Source of the DNA: Marinitoga sp. 38H-ov
Lineage (GTDB): Bacteria > Thermotogota > Thermotogae > Petrotogales > Petrotogaceae
Reading direction: 5' to 3'
DNA: 64,000 nt
NCBI RefSeq assembly: GCF_011057715.1
Contig: NZ_LNGH01000008.1
Coordinates: 62,001 to 126,000 of the forward strand
Positions within the stretch are counted from its first letter, which is position 1. Each line of letters begins with the position of its first letter. Positions 52,401-60,887 of the stretch are shown here, piece after piece. The notes under the pieces were generated by a model, which saw only the letters and a list, made by a program, of their open reading frames with translations, was not told the origin of the DNA and did not search any database. A program made the position numbers and the translations under genes.

Positions 52401-52933
52401 TCAATAATAGTGATGAAATAACTTTTAAAAAGAATAAAATAGAAATAAATTATGATTATTATTTAAAAAAAGAAACTTTCAAAGAAACAATTCCTGAAAT
52501 AAAAACAAAATATACAATTTATGATAAAAATAATGGGGAATACGAAGGAAATTTAAACTTATTTAATGAATACAAAAACATTCACTATGATTTAAAATAT
52601 AGATCATCAGGTTCAAAACAATCATTAACTTTAAATTTAGACTATGATATAGAAAATGAATATTTAAAAACAGGTATTGGTTATGATACTTCTCCAAAAT
52701 ATGATTGGGCAAGAGTTTCATTTATTTATGATATAAAAAATAATGTCTGGAACTTTACTCAATTTGAATTAAATAAACAAATAATATGTTGGTCTTTTTA
52801 TTTTAAAGGGGATGTTAAATTGTTACCAAAATTTTCTTTAAAAAGTTTTGAATTAAAGTTTTTTATTACTGATATACCAGAAAAATCATTTGGTTATACA
52901 GAAGAAAAGGGTATAGATATAAGTATTTTCTAA
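49493..52933 (+). CDS. LptF/LptG permease fused to an LptD/OstA-like domain
   Basis: A single uninterrupted 1146-residue frame. Residues 1-360 are a YjgP/YjgQ (LptF/LptG) permease with helices at about 13-36, 53-78, 100-122, 277-297, 303-325 and 336-356, and a periplasmic beta-jellyroll-like segment between helices 3 and 4. Residues 368-387 form a basic-hydrophobic-polar stretch ending GFS-EK that looks like a signal peptide. The rest is an OstA/LptA-like part (about 388-530), then an LptD-like pattern (YYFKASHVTIYPEEFLVARDVTLEFFGIPVFYFPFYF) and about 550 residues of beta-barrel-like sequence. In proteobacteria these activities are on separate proteins in two membranes. The fusion, and possible cleavage at residue 386, are the special points. 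Confidence 0.85.
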   Translation: MIKLLKYISKEFISPFLMGLVGFIVFVSVELLYQLSDIIVRNKVGIDKLFILISYHIPYFLVMGIPVGILFSIFWVLSRLSNDNEIIALQSLGIPSKRIIIPFLFLSMILSLITFSLYDTIVPKANMKAKEAISKYVYKNAEANIEMNKFVEVEKDKKYLYVRKIDKDSGMLYGILLYDIDYSKTTVFHAEKAFKEKDTWFMEDGRIYRLSDDGLLKLDITFKKLKLDISKDVEEYLRFSKSPNDMTTRELKHKIEITQNLGGDASALIVGYQEKFSNSVAPIVISLLGVALSLFINLRSKSWSVISTFVLVVLYQGSGAWLSALGKEKILNPYLAPWIPNIIFSLIGIILFILLDTRAAYKLIEPLKRVLSVIVILIIFSSQGFSEKVYIDSPNISIDGTKLTFEGSTTINYKDSVIKAEKGFGILDDNNKIIKANLSGNVTYIFNNRSIEASSMEINFESKDVVLNNTYSIESFKNKDKRDVKVRVWSDLSEKKTNEDVVFSERVKMTTCKECITYYFKASHVTIYPEEFLVARDVTLEFFGIPVFYFPFYFQSLSGEKEAPFIAAFAFKEDAVTISIKINHTFPNNSKLSFSQEYVRNVKKDILSQTINYTYSIPFILGTLALSNSIKDNNINNLNFTLSNKLNNLDFSSSISHNFSSNTDSLSIKFNNVKTDLGNFSISSSFSWKDRSLLSVNFLNLTTPSLTKKYKKTFLKLNSTKISITGPATKISNSWENKKINISTSFDSNIFNGDKKNIIKISYSGLYENNDFQNYNLYIKNDISDKYNPLKYKNNIFSIDTTVTPELKFAFRNNYPNNIYNYYAYGTKANFRTTLSVFQYGVSDYQYYRVLVNEPAWVSNPATHTNKLTDFAGVFFDFNILKSKNSIDLRYNRSFDFMKDEKFIGHFFTSKYIFNYSKIYLENNTKTDLKKDTFEFVKTNFNGYIKYDFIKHNYKFDFDHNNSDLPIYVINNSDEITFKKNKIEINYDYYLKKETFKETIPEIKTKYTIYDKNNGEYEGNLNLFNEYKNIHYDLKYRSSGSKQSLTLNLDYDIENEYLKTGIGYDTSPKYDWARVSFIYDIKNNVWNFTQFELNKQIICWSFYFKGDVKLLPKFSLKSFELKFFITDIPEKSFGYTEEKGIDISIF

Positions 52934-52944
52934 GGAGGTAAAAT

Positions 52945-53610
52945 ATGTCTAAAATTGAAGATTTAGAGTTAATAGGTAATAAAATTAAGAGATGTGATAG
53001 ATGTTCATTAAGTTTATCAAGAAATAATGTTGTTATTGGAGAAGGTAATACTAATTCTCCAATAATGCTTGTTGGAGAAGGTCCCGGTGCTAATGAAGAT
53101 TTAGAAGGAAGACCTTTTGTCGGCAGAGCTGGAAATTTATTAGATAAACTACTAAAAGATGTTGCTAAAATTGAAAGAGAAAATTTTTATATTACTAATG
53201 TTGTAAAATGCAGACCTCCTAAAAATAGAGTCCCTACAGCAGAAGAAATGGAAAAATGTAGCCATTTTTTATTAGGTCAAATTACTGTTATAAAACCAAA
53301 AATAATTGTTGCTCTTGGTTCAACTGCTTTAAATTTTTTCTTAAAACAAGTAGTTCCTATTACAAAACACAGAGGAAGGTTTAAAGAGTGGTATGGTGGA
53401 ATGTATATATTTCCAACTTTTCATCCAAGTTACCTTTTAAGAAATAGAAGCGATACAGAAGGTTCTCCTTTATTTTATGCAAAATTAGATATGCAAGCAA
53501 TTGGTTATATGTATAAACAATTAATCTCTAATCCAAATATTGATTTAAAAAAATTAATTGAAACAACTGAAAAAGGTATTATAGCAGCTGAAAATAAAAT
53601 AAAAAAATAG
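52945..53610 (+). CDS. udg: Uracil-DNA glycosylase, family 4
   Basis: 221 residues. Cysteine ligands for a [4Fe-4S] cluster: Cys17 and Cys20 in RCDRCSLS, and Cys91 and Cys107 in VKCRPP and KCSHF. Motif A VGEGPGANEDLEGRPFVGRAG (the GEGPG loop of family 4) and motif B in FPTFHPSYLLRN. Removes uracil from DNA, needed at high temperature because of cytosine deamination. RBS AAGGAGG. Ends in a terminator shared with ridA. Confidence 0.95.
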   Translation: MSKIEDLELIGNKIKRCDRCSLSLSRNNVVIGEGNTNSPIMLVGEGPGANEDLEGRPFVGRAGNLLDKLLKDVAKIERENFYITNVVKCRPPKNRVPTAEEMEKCSHFLLGQITVIKPKIIVALGSTALNFFLKQVVPITKHRGRFKEWYGGMYIFPTFHPSYLLRNRSDTEGSPLFYAKLDMQAIGYMYKQLISNPNIDLKKLIETTEKGIIAAENKIKK

Positions 53611-53631
53611 CTCCAAATCGGAGCTATTTTT
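53604..53631. terminator. Bidirectional terminator between udg and ridA
   Basis: 11-bp stem AAAATAGCTCC (53604-53614) / GGAGCTATTTT (53620-53630), five-base loop, T-rich on both strands. It contains the udg TAG and touches the ridA TAA. Confidence 0.9.
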
Positions 53632-54004
53632 ACGCCTCAGCAATTGCTTCTATTTCAATATCAGCATCTTTAGGTAAAGCTGCAACTTGTATAGCTGCTC
53701 TAGCTGGTTTATGTTCACCAAATATTTTTCCATATACCTCATTAAATTCTGAAAACTTTGATAAATCTGTTAAATAAGCATTTACTTTTACTATTTTATC
53801 AATACTACTCCCAGATTCTTCAAGAATATTTTTAATATTATTCAAAATTACCTCTGTAGCTTTTTTTATATCTCCTTTTATAAACTCGCCTGTTTCAGGA
53901 ATAATTGGTAGTTGCCCTGAAATAAATATAAAACCGTTACTTTTTACAGCAATAGAATATGGACCTACTGCTTTTGGTGCATTTTTAGGATTTAATAATT
54001 CCAT
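53630..54004 (-). CDS. ridA: RidA-family enamine/imine deaminase
   Basis: 124 residues: NAPKAVGPYSIAVKSNGFIFISGQLPI, NIKNILEESGSSIDKIVKVNAYLTDLSKF, KPARAAIQVAALPKDADIEIEAIA (catalytic Arg in PARAAIQV). Hydrolyses reactive enamines from PLP enzymes. RBS AAAAGGGGG; an extended -10 overlaps the upstream amylase stop codon. Confidence 0.95.
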   Translation of the reverse strand: MELLNPKNAPKAVGPYSIAVKSNGFIFISGQLPIIPETGEFIKGDIKKATEVILNNIKNILEESGSSIDKIVKVNAYLTDLSKFSEFNEVYGKIFGEHKPARAAIQVAALPKDADIEIEAIAEA

Positions 54005-54034
54005 TTTAATTCCCCCTTTTTATTATCTCAATTA

Positions 54035-54043
54035 ATTATATCA
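54035..54043 (-). promoter_or_regulatory. Extended -10 of ridA overlapping the amylase stop codon
   Basis: TGATATAAT on the minus strand. Its TGA is the stop codon (54041-54043) of the upstream GH13 gene. Confidence 0.55.
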
Positions 54044-55417
54044 TAATCTTTTATATGCCGAATATGTTTTATATTCTTTTTCTTTCATATGAAAAATACC
54101 AAAAGAATTTGGAGGAATTTTTCCTTTTACACTTCCCATTTCAATATATAGTTCATTATCGCTAAAATGATCAAATAAATGCATTGCATCAAGTAACCAT
54201 GATTCTTCAAAATACAATTGAATCTCTTTTTCTTGACTTGTTGGATTAATAACTATTAATTTACCGTCTCTAATGCTACTATACTTCCTATAATATGCTA
54301 AAATTTCATCATCATTTGATATAACCTCATAATATTTACCTTTTTTAAGTGATATAGAATTATTAAATAAATCTATTAATTTCAAATAAAATTTTAATGT
54401 TTCGTTATTTTCATTAACGTTATCCCATTCCATAACTCCTCTACAAAATGGATCATGTTCCCCTTCCATTCCAATTTCTTCACCATAATATATCATAGGA
54501 CTACCTGGTAGAGTGAATTGCATTGCAACGGCTAATTTCCATTTATCTCCAAATATATTTTTTATACGTGCAGAGTCATGTGAAGATAACATATTCCATG
54601 ATTTTAAAATTTTCAAGCCACTATCATATATTGTTTTTTTAAGTATATCTGAAGCTGTTCTTCCCTTAAGCTTATTATTTAAGAGATTAATAATTATTAT
54701 AGTATAATAATAATTCATGATACCATCCATTATTTTAATCCAATCTTTTGGATATGCCCACACTTCTCCTATAATTTCGTGATTTTCTCCTAATGATTTA
54801 ATATTTTTTACAATATCTTCTAATATTTCAAATCCTAAATCATATGCACAATCAAGTCTCCAATGATCCACCCCTAGTTTTGTCCATTTTTTTATTACTG
54901 AATTTTCATCTTTCCACAATATTTTTTGCAACTCTTCATTTTCTAAATTTAATTCAACCAATGATCTATGATCTCTCCAATATGTAAAATCATTATTTTC
55001 ATATCTAAAAAAAGCTTTTTCTTTTTCGCCATTTAAAGCTTTTTTAAACCAATCACTTTCATTACTCATATGATTTAAAGCAATATCTAAGCACAATTCA
55101 ATTTTATTTTCATGCAATTTATTAATTAATGATTTTAAATCCTTAGCATCTCCCAAAACTGGATCTATTTCAAAAAAATCTTTAGCATCATATCTATGAT
55201 TACTATTTGCTTTAAAGATTGGAGTTAAATAAATAAAATCAATATTTAATTTTTTTAAATAGTAAATTTTTTCTTCAATTCCTTTTAAATCTCCTCCGTA
55301 TAATCTTTTTCCAGAATTAAAATCCTTAACTATCGGCATATCCCAAGGTGTATTTCCCCTATTATAATATGAAAAAAATCTATCTGGAAAAATTTGATAT
55401 CCTATCTTAGCTTCCAT
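54041..55417 (-). CDS. GH13 alpha-amylase/neopullulanase-like enzyme
   Basis: 458 residues from the ATG at 55415-55417 after AGAGGTGGG; an in-frame ATG 60 bases upstream precedes the ribosome binding site. GH13 barrel without signal peptide, so cytoplasmic. GYQIFPDRF at the N-terminus and YGGDLKGIEEKIYYLKKLNIDFIYLTPIF are neopullulanase/cyclomaltodextrinase-like. Region I LDIALNHM, II HWRLDCAYD (nucleophile Asp), III IIGEVWAYP (acid/base Glu), IV MLSSHDSARI. It probably acts on maltodextrins produced by the GH57 lipoprotein. The usual N-terminal dimerisation domain of cyclomaltodextrinases is missing. Confidence 0.9.
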   Translation of the reverse strand: MEAKIGYQIFPDRFFSYYNRGNTPWDMPIVKDFNSGKRLYGGDLKGIEEKIYYLKKLNIDFIYLTPIFKANSNHRYDAKDFFEIDPVLGDAKDLKSLINKLHENKIELCLDIALNHMSNESDWFKKALNGEKEKAFFRYENNDFTYWRDHRSLVELNLENEELQKILWKDENSVIKKWTKLGVDHWRLDCAYDLGFEILEDIVKNIKSLGENHEIIGEVWAYPKDWIKIMDGIMNYYYTIIIINLLNNKLKGRTASDILKKTIYDSGLKILKSWNMLSSHDSARIKNIFGDKWKLAVAMQFTLPGSPMIYYGEEIGMEGEHDPFCRGVMEWDNVNENNETLKFYLKLIDLFNNSISLKKGKYYEVISNDDEILAYYRKYSSIRDGKLIVINPTSQEKEIQLYFEESWLLDAMHLFDHFSDNELYIEMGSVKGKIPPNSFGIFHMKEKEYKTYSAYKRL

Positions 55418-55729
55418 AACCCACCTCTTTCTATTATTATCAATACATATTCTACCAAAAAAAGAGATTTTTTGCAATAATAAAATTTAAATAGTTATAA
55501 TAACAATTAAATAGTAATATTTTACATAAACTATTTATTAAAAATACATCATATATTATCGATTAAATATGTTTGTACTTAATTAATCATATTTATTAAG
55601 AAAAAAGGATAAATATCTTTTTAAAACTGATTATTAAAAAAATGAGAAAATAAGGTAAAATTTAAAATAGAATTTAATTTAATTAAATATTTTATTATTG
55701 AAAATTTTAAATATTTATGGGGGGATAGA
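55418..55729. other. 312-bp AT-rich divergent intergenic region
   Basis: Between the amylase and the molybdenum hydroxylase genes. The left end carries the amylase promoter. I see no reading frame with a ribosome binding site and no strong hairpin in the rest. Confidence 0.7.
55449..55477 (-). promoter_or_regulatory. Promoter of the GH13 amylase gene
   Basis: TTGCAA (minus strand 55477-55472), 17-base spacer, TAGAAT (55454-55449), about 32 bases before the start codon. Confidence 0.7.
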
Positions 55730-57985
55730 ATGAAAATAATAGGTAAAAAAACTAAAAGAGTTGAAGCAAAGGAGAAAGCATATGGAGAATCCAAATATAC
55801 TCCTGACCTATATTTAGATAGAATGTTGTATGCTGGTGTAGTATATTCCAATATTGCTCATGGTATATTAAAAAGCATTGATACATCTGAAGCAGAAAAA
55901 ATACCGGGAATAGTTAAAATTGCTACATATAAAGATGTTCCTGGAACAAACAAATTCGGTGTATTAACTAAAGATATGTGGTTTTTGATACCAATTGGAG
56001 AAAAAATACGTTTTGAACATGATGCTATTGCAGTAATTGCAGGCGAAACCAAAGAAGCTGTTGAAGAATCCATAAAAAAAGTAAAGTTTGAAGTCGAAGA
56101 ATTACCTGCAGTTTTAACAATAGATGAAGCTATAAAAGATGAAATAAAAGTTAATAATCCAGACACTAATATTGCTTTTCATAAAAAGATAAGAAGAGGT
56201 AAAGTGGATGAAGCATTTGAAAATGCAGATTTAATAATCGAAAGAGAATTCAAAACTGATTATCAAGAACAAGCTTATTTAGAAACTCAAGGCGCTATTG
56301 CATATTACGATGGGGAAATAATGAAGATCTATGGTTCAATGCAATGTCCATTTTATGTTCAAGAAGACGTTTCAGAAATATTAAATATACCCTTTAATAA
56401 GGTAGATGTAATACAAATGGAAACTGGTGGAGGGTTTGGAGGAAAAGAAGATGTTCCTTCGTATATTGCATCAAAAGCTGCTATATTATCTTATTTAACA
56501 AAAAGGCCTGTTAAATTAATATATGATAGAGAAGATGATATAAAAGAAACAAGTAAAAGGCATCCTTCAAAATCATATTACAAGGTAGCCTTTAAAAAAG
56601 ACGGTACTATTATTGGATTACAAAGCAAAACTTATTTAGATATGGGGGCTTATTCAACATTATCACCTATTGTTATGTATAGAACTTTAACTCATTCAGC
56701 AGGAGCATATAAGATTCCTAATGTATATGTTGATGTATATGGTGTTTATACAAATAAAGTTCCTTGTGGTGCATTTAGAGGATTTGGATCTCCACAAGTA
56801 TTATTTGCAATAGAATCTATAGTAGATGAAGCTGCTGAAAAGCTTGGTATTGATCCTTGGGATATAAGATATAAAAACGCATTAGAAATTGGAGCAGAAA
56901 CTGCTACTGGTCACAAGCTCGAATTTTCTGTTGGTGCAAAAAAAACATTAGAAAATGTTAAAAAATTATCTAATTATGATCAATTAAAAAAAGAAATAGA
57001 AGAGTTTAATAACACAAATAATATTAAAAAAAGAGGATTAGGATGGTCTCACATTATATATGGCGTAAGCTTAGGAGCCGGAGGACAGCATTTAGATGCA
57101 TCAAACTCAGAGGTTCATGTATTTCCTGATGGAACAATAAATGTTATGTTTGGAGGCACTGAAATTGGCCAAGGCTCAAAAACAGCTATATCTATGATAG
57201 TTTCAGAAATTTTAGGTCAAAAACTTGAAAAAATAAACGTATTACAAACAGATACTTTTATCGTGCAAGATAGTGGTCCAACAGTAGCATCTAGAACTAC
57301 AGTGTTTAGCGGCAATGCTGCTAAAGATGCAGCTGAAAAAATTAAGAAAAATATTATGGAATTCTTATGTGATAAGTTTAAAGTTGAACCAGAAGATATA
57401 AAAATAAATTTAGGAGCATATAAAATAAAAGATAAGGAATATACTTTTGATGAAATAGCAAAAATGTGTAATGATGCTAATGTAAAATTGCATGAATCAG
57501 GATGGTTCAAATCACCAAAATTAAACTTCGATATGGAAAACGGTGTTGGTGAAGCTTATGTTACTTATACATATTCCACCCAATTATCTCTAGTCGAAAT
57601 TGATAAATATACAGGCAAGATTGATGTGAAAAAAATGTGGATATCTCATGATATAGGTAAAGCAATAAATTATGATGGTGTAATAGGGCAAATTCAAGGT
57701 GGAGCTGTTCAAGGAATGGGACACGCTATTATGGAAGAAATAAAACAAAAAGACGGAAAGATTATTACAGATAACTTTAATAATTATGTAATTCCAACTA
57801 TTAAAGATATACCTGAAATTATTCCAGATATAGTTGAAGAGGAATTTCCATATGGTCCATTTGGCGCAAAGGGAATAGGAGAACCATCGTTAATGAGTGC
57901 TCCTCCATCAATAGCAAATGCAGTTTCAAATGCTACCAAAAAAAGAATAACAAAAATTCCAATATCCATGGAAGATATTATATAA
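55730..57985 (+). CDS. Xanthine dehydrogenase-family molybdopterin-binding subunit
   Basis: 751 residues with RBS GGGGGGA. The whole protein is the large molybdenum-cofactor subunit of the xanthine dehydrogenase family: N-terminal a/b-hammerhead (KRVEAKEKAYGESKYTPDL), ETGGGFGGKED (Mo-pterin contact), GAFRGFGSPQ (active-site Arg loop), GGTEIGQGSKT, TVASRTTVFSGNAA, and the catalytic Glu in GAKGIGEPSLMSAPPSIANA. The [2Fe-2S] and FAD subunits are not adjacent on either side. It is followed by a PLP enzyme and an SsnA-like hydrolase. The set recalls the xdhD/ygeX/ssnA genes of anaerobic purine breakdown, so a purine-type substrate is inferred. Confidence 0.88.
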   Translation: MKIIGKKTKRVEAKEKAYGESKYTPDLYLDRMLYAGVVYSNIAHGILKSIDTSEAEKIPGIVKIATYKDVPGTNKFGVLTKDMWFLIPIGEKIRFEHDAIAVIAGETKEAVEESIKKVKFEVEELPAVLTIDEAIKDEIKVNNPDTNIAFHKKIRRGKVDEAFENADLIIEREFKTDYQEQAYLETQGAIAYYDGEIMKIYGSMQCPFYVQEDVSEILNIPFNKVDVIQMETGGGFGGKEDVPSYIASKAAILSYLTKRPVKLIYDREDDIKETSKRHPSKSYYKVAFKKDGTIIGLQSKTYLDMGAYSTLSPIVMYRTLTHSAGAYKIPNVYVDVYGVYTNKVPCGAFRGFGSPQVLFAIESIVDEAAEKLGIDPWDIRYKNALEIGAETATGHKLEFSVGAKKTLENVKKLSNYDQLKKEIEEFNNTNNIKKRGLGWSHIIYGVSLGAGGQHLDASNSEVHVFPDGTINVMFGGTEIGQGSKTAISMIVSEILGQKLEKINVLQTDTFIVQDSGPTVASRTTVFSGNAAKDAAEKIKKNIMEFLCDKFKVEPEDIKINLGAYKIKDKEYTFDEIAKMCNDANVKLHESGWFKSPKLNFDMENGVGEAYVTYTYSTQLSLVEIDKYTGKIDVKKMWISHDIGKAINYDGVIGQIQGGAVQGMGHAIMEEIKQKDGKIITDNFNNYVIPTIKDIPEIIPDIVEEEFPYGPFGAKGIGEPSLMSAPPSIANAVSNATKKRITKIPISMEDII

Positions 57986-58007
57986 ATCTATTTAGGGGGG
58001 TAATATA

Positions 58008-59423
58008 GTGAAAAAAATACCTATAGTAGGACCAACATTTGAAGAAATGTTACATCCAGAAAAAATTGATCCAGAAATTAGACAAAGAGCTATTGAAATG
58101 AAAAAGAAAGATCCTTTACATCCTATCAATTTATTTAATATATCTTGGAAGGACGAAAATAATGAAATCAGACATTTTGTTTTACCAAAAGAATTAACAG
58201 GTGTAAATGCAAATATAATTGTATTATATGCAAAAGATTTCCCATCAGGAAGTCACAAAGTAGGTGCAACATATTCTGTATTAATGGAAAAAACAATAAG
58301 ACATGAAGTAGATCCTGAAAAACACAAATTAGTTTGGCCATCAACTGGAAATTATGGTATAGGGGGAGCTTTTGTTAGCTCGAGAATGAATTATGATTCT
58401 TTAGTAATATTACCAGAAGAAATGAGTCAAGAAAGATTTGATATTATTAGAAAATATGGTTCTGATGTTATACCTACACCTGGTTGTGAATCTAATGTTA
58501 AGGAAATATATGATAAGTGTAATGAATTAAAGAGAAATGATCCTGAACATATAAGAGTTCTAAATCAATTTGAAGAATTTGCTAATTATAGATTCCATTA
58601 TTATGTTACAGGAAATACAATGATAGAAACCGTTAGAAGATACCACATTGGTAATGAAAGAGTAGCTGCTATAGTATTAGGCGTTGGTTCTGCAGGTACT
58701 ATTGCTAGTGGCGATAGAGTTAAACAGGAATTTCCTGAAACAAAAATAGTAGCTATGGAACCCGTTCAATGTCCAACAATTGCTTTAAATGGATATGGAG
58801 GACATGATATTCAAGGTATAGGAGATAAACACGTAACTTGGATTCACAATGTTATGAATAATGATGCTGTTGTATTAGTTGATGATGTGGATAGTAAAAA
58901 AATGCTTCAAGTATTATATGAAGAAGAAGGTAAAAAATTCTTAAAAGAATTCATTAACCCCGATATTGTAGATTATATTTCTGATAAATTCGGTATTTCT
59001 GGAATTGCAAATGTAATTGGCGCAATTAAAATTGCTAAATTCTATAATTTTAAAGATGACGAAAATATTTTTGTTGTGGCTACAGATAATATAGATAGAT
59101 ACCACTCTGTTATGAAACAAATGGCAGAAACATATGGAAAATTAGATAGAGCAGAAGCTAAATCAAGAGTTGAAAGAATATTCCTATACCAAGAAGCATC
59201 AGGAATTTTTGAAGGCGATAAATATAACAGAGAAAGATGGCATAATTTAAAATATTACACTTGGGTTGAACAACAAGGTAAAACAGTTGAAGAATTAGAT
59301 GCTCAAAAAGATCAATCATATTGGATTAAACAACAAGAAAAAGTACATGAAACAAATAAATTATTAGAAGAATATAGAAATGAACACATAGAAGAGTTAA
59401 GAAAGGTGTGGTTCGATAAATGA
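58008..59423 (+). CDS. Fold-type II PLP-dependent lyase (YgeX/diaminopropionate ammonia-lyase-like)
   Basis: 471 residues starting at GTG 58008 after GGGGGG. Fold-type II PLP core: Schiff-base lysine in FPSGSHKVGATYSVL, STGNYGIGGAFVSSRM (cofactor phosphate-type asparagine loop), glycine-rich phosphate loop LGVGSAGTIASG, and LPEEMSQERFDIIRKYGSDVIPT typical of the cysteine synthase/threonine deaminase group. About 70 extra N-terminal and 70 extra C-terminal residues compared with simple members. In similar gene sets a 2,3-diaminopropionate ammonia-lyase (YgeX) is present, so a role in cleaving amino acids arising from purine rings is possible. Specific reaction unknown. It overlaps the next gene by ATGA. 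Confidence 0.78.
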   Translation: MKKIPIVGPTFEEMLHPEKIDPEIRQRAIEMKKKDPLHPINLFNISWKDENNEIRHFVLPKELTGVNANIIVLYAKDFPSGSHKVGATYSVLMEKTIRHEVDPEKHKLVWPSTGNYGIGGAFVSSRMNYDSLVILPEEMSQERFDIIRKYGSDVIPTPGCESNVKEIYDKCNELKRNDPEHIRVLNQFEEFANYRFHYYVTGNTMIETVRRYHIGNERVAAIVLGVGSAGTIASGDRVKQEFPETKIVAMEPVQCPTIALNGYGGHDIQGIGDKHVTWIHNVMNNDAVVLVDDVDSKKMLQVLYEEEGKKFLKEFINPDIVDYISDKFGISGIANVIGAIKIAKFYNFKDDENIFVVATDNIDRYHSVMKQMAETYGKLDRAEAKSRVERIFLYQEASGIFEGDKYNRERWHNLKYYTWVEQQGKTVEELDAQKDQSYWIKQQEKVHETNKLLEEYRNEHIEELRKVWFDK

Positions 59424-60778
59424 TAAGAAAATTATTCAAAAATATATCTTATCTAGCTACATTTGATTCTAAAGATAATGAACTTGAAAATGCGTATATA
59501 TATATTGAAGATAATGTAATAAAAGATATTGGAACAGGAAATCCTGATTTTGAAGTTGATGAAATAATAGATTGTAAAGATATGCTAATAATGCCAGGAT
59601 TTGTAAATACACATCACCATTTATATCAATCCCTAACAAGAAATGTTAAAGGGGCACAAAATGCTAAATTATTTGATTGGTTAGTATTTTTATATGAACG
59701 CTGGAAATTTATAGACAGAGAAGGTTTTTATATTAGTTCAATTATTGCAAATTACGAAATGATGAAAACAGGAGTCACAACGACAACAGACCATTTATAT
59801 TTATATCCATATGGTCTAAATGAAGCAATAGATGCAGAAATAGAAGGAGCAATAAGGGCTGGTATTAGATTCCACCCAACGCGTGGCAGCATGTCCATGA
59901 GCAAAAAAGACGGTGGATTACCTCCAGATAGTGTAGTTCAAACAGAAAAAGAAATCATCAAAGAAAGCATTAGAGTAATAGAAAAATATCATAATCCAGA
60001 AAAGTATTCAATGTTAAGAATTGCATTAGCACCATGTTCTCCATTTTCTGTAACTCCTGATCTTATGAAAGAAACTGTAAAAATTGCCGAAGAATATGAT
60101 GTTTTAATGCACACACATGTTGCTGAAACTCTAGATGAAGATGAATATTGCTTAGAAAAGTTTGGAAAAAAACCTGTAGACTATATGGAAGAATTAGGAT
60201 GGCTAAATCCAAGAGCTTGGTTTGCACATCTTGTATGGTTAAGTGATTCAGATATTGAAAAATTAGCTAAAAATGATGTCGGTATGGCTCATTGCCCATC
60301 TTCAAATATGAGATTAGGCTCTGGTATAGCACCTGTAACAAAGATGAAAGATAAAATAAGAATTGGTATTGCTGTAGACGGTAGTGCAAGTAATGATACA
60401 AATAATATGATTGCCGAAATTAGAAATGCATTATTGCTTCAAAGAGTTAAATATGGAGCAGATGCTCTAACGGTAAAAGAAGCATTAAGAATGGGAACTA
60501 TGGGTGGTGCTAGAGTTTTAAGAATGGATGATTATATAGGAAGTATAGAAATAGGAAAAGCTGCTGATTTTATAGGATTTAATTTAAATAGATTAGAATT
60601 TGCCGGAGGACTTGATGATCCACTTGGAGCAGTTTTAATGTGTGATGGTAAACAGGTTGATTTAAATGTAATAAACGGAGAAATTAGAGTTAAAGACGGA
60701 GAAATATTAGACGATGATTTACCTAAATTAATTGAAAAACATAATGAAATTTCCAAACGGGTTATAAACAGTATTTAA
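59420..60778 (+). CDS. SsnA/8-oxoguanine deaminase-like amidohydrolase
   Basis: 452 residues of the ATZ/TRZ/SsnA amidohydrolase family. Metal ligands: FVNTHHHLYQSLTR (HxH), HTHVAETLDED (His and the catalytic Glu), WFAHLVWLS (His), IAVDGSASND (Asp). The N- and C-terminal beta domains are present, and the C-terminal region DPLGAVLMCDG is typical of SsnA/8-oxoguanine deaminases. Likely zinc-dependent deaminase or ring-opening hydrolase of a purine derivative. Translationally coupled to the PLP enzyme, and followed by a strong terminator, so it closes the three-gene unit. Confidence 0.85.
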   Translation: MIRKLFKNISYLATFDSKDNELENAYIYIEDNVIKDIGTGNPDFEVDEIIDCKDMLIMPGFVNTHHHLYQSLTRNVKGAQNAKLFDWLVFLYERWKFIDREGFYISSIIANYEMMKTGVTTTTDHLYLYPYGLNEAIDAEIEGAIRAGIRFHPTRGSMSMSKKDGGLPPDSVVQTEKEIIKESIRVIEKYHNPEKYSMLRIALAPCSPFSVTPDLMKETVKIAEEYDVLMHTHVAETLDEDEYCLEKFGKKPVDYMEELGWLNPRAWFAHLVWLSDSDIEKLAKNDVGMAHCPSSNMRLGSGIAPVTKMKDKIRIGIAVDGSASNDTNNMIAEIRNALLLQRVKYGADALTVKEALRMGTMGGARVLRMDDYIGSIEIGKAADFIGFNLNRLEFAGGLDDPLGAVLMCDGKQVDLNVINGEIRVKDGEILDDDLPKLIEKHNEISKRVINSI

Positions 60779-60790
60779 TAGATTTTTTCT

Positions 60791-60819
60791 TGCGATTGTC
60801 ATTGACAATCGCATTTTTT
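60791..60819 (+). terminator. Terminator after the amidohydrolase gene
   Basis: 10-bp perfect stem TGCGATTGTC / GACAATCGCA with loop ATT, then TTTTTT. Confidence 0.93.
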
Positions 60820-60887
60820 AATATTTTTAATAAAATAGCAACATTAAAAGTATAAAATAAAATGGAATTAATTTTTCAGGGGGAATT

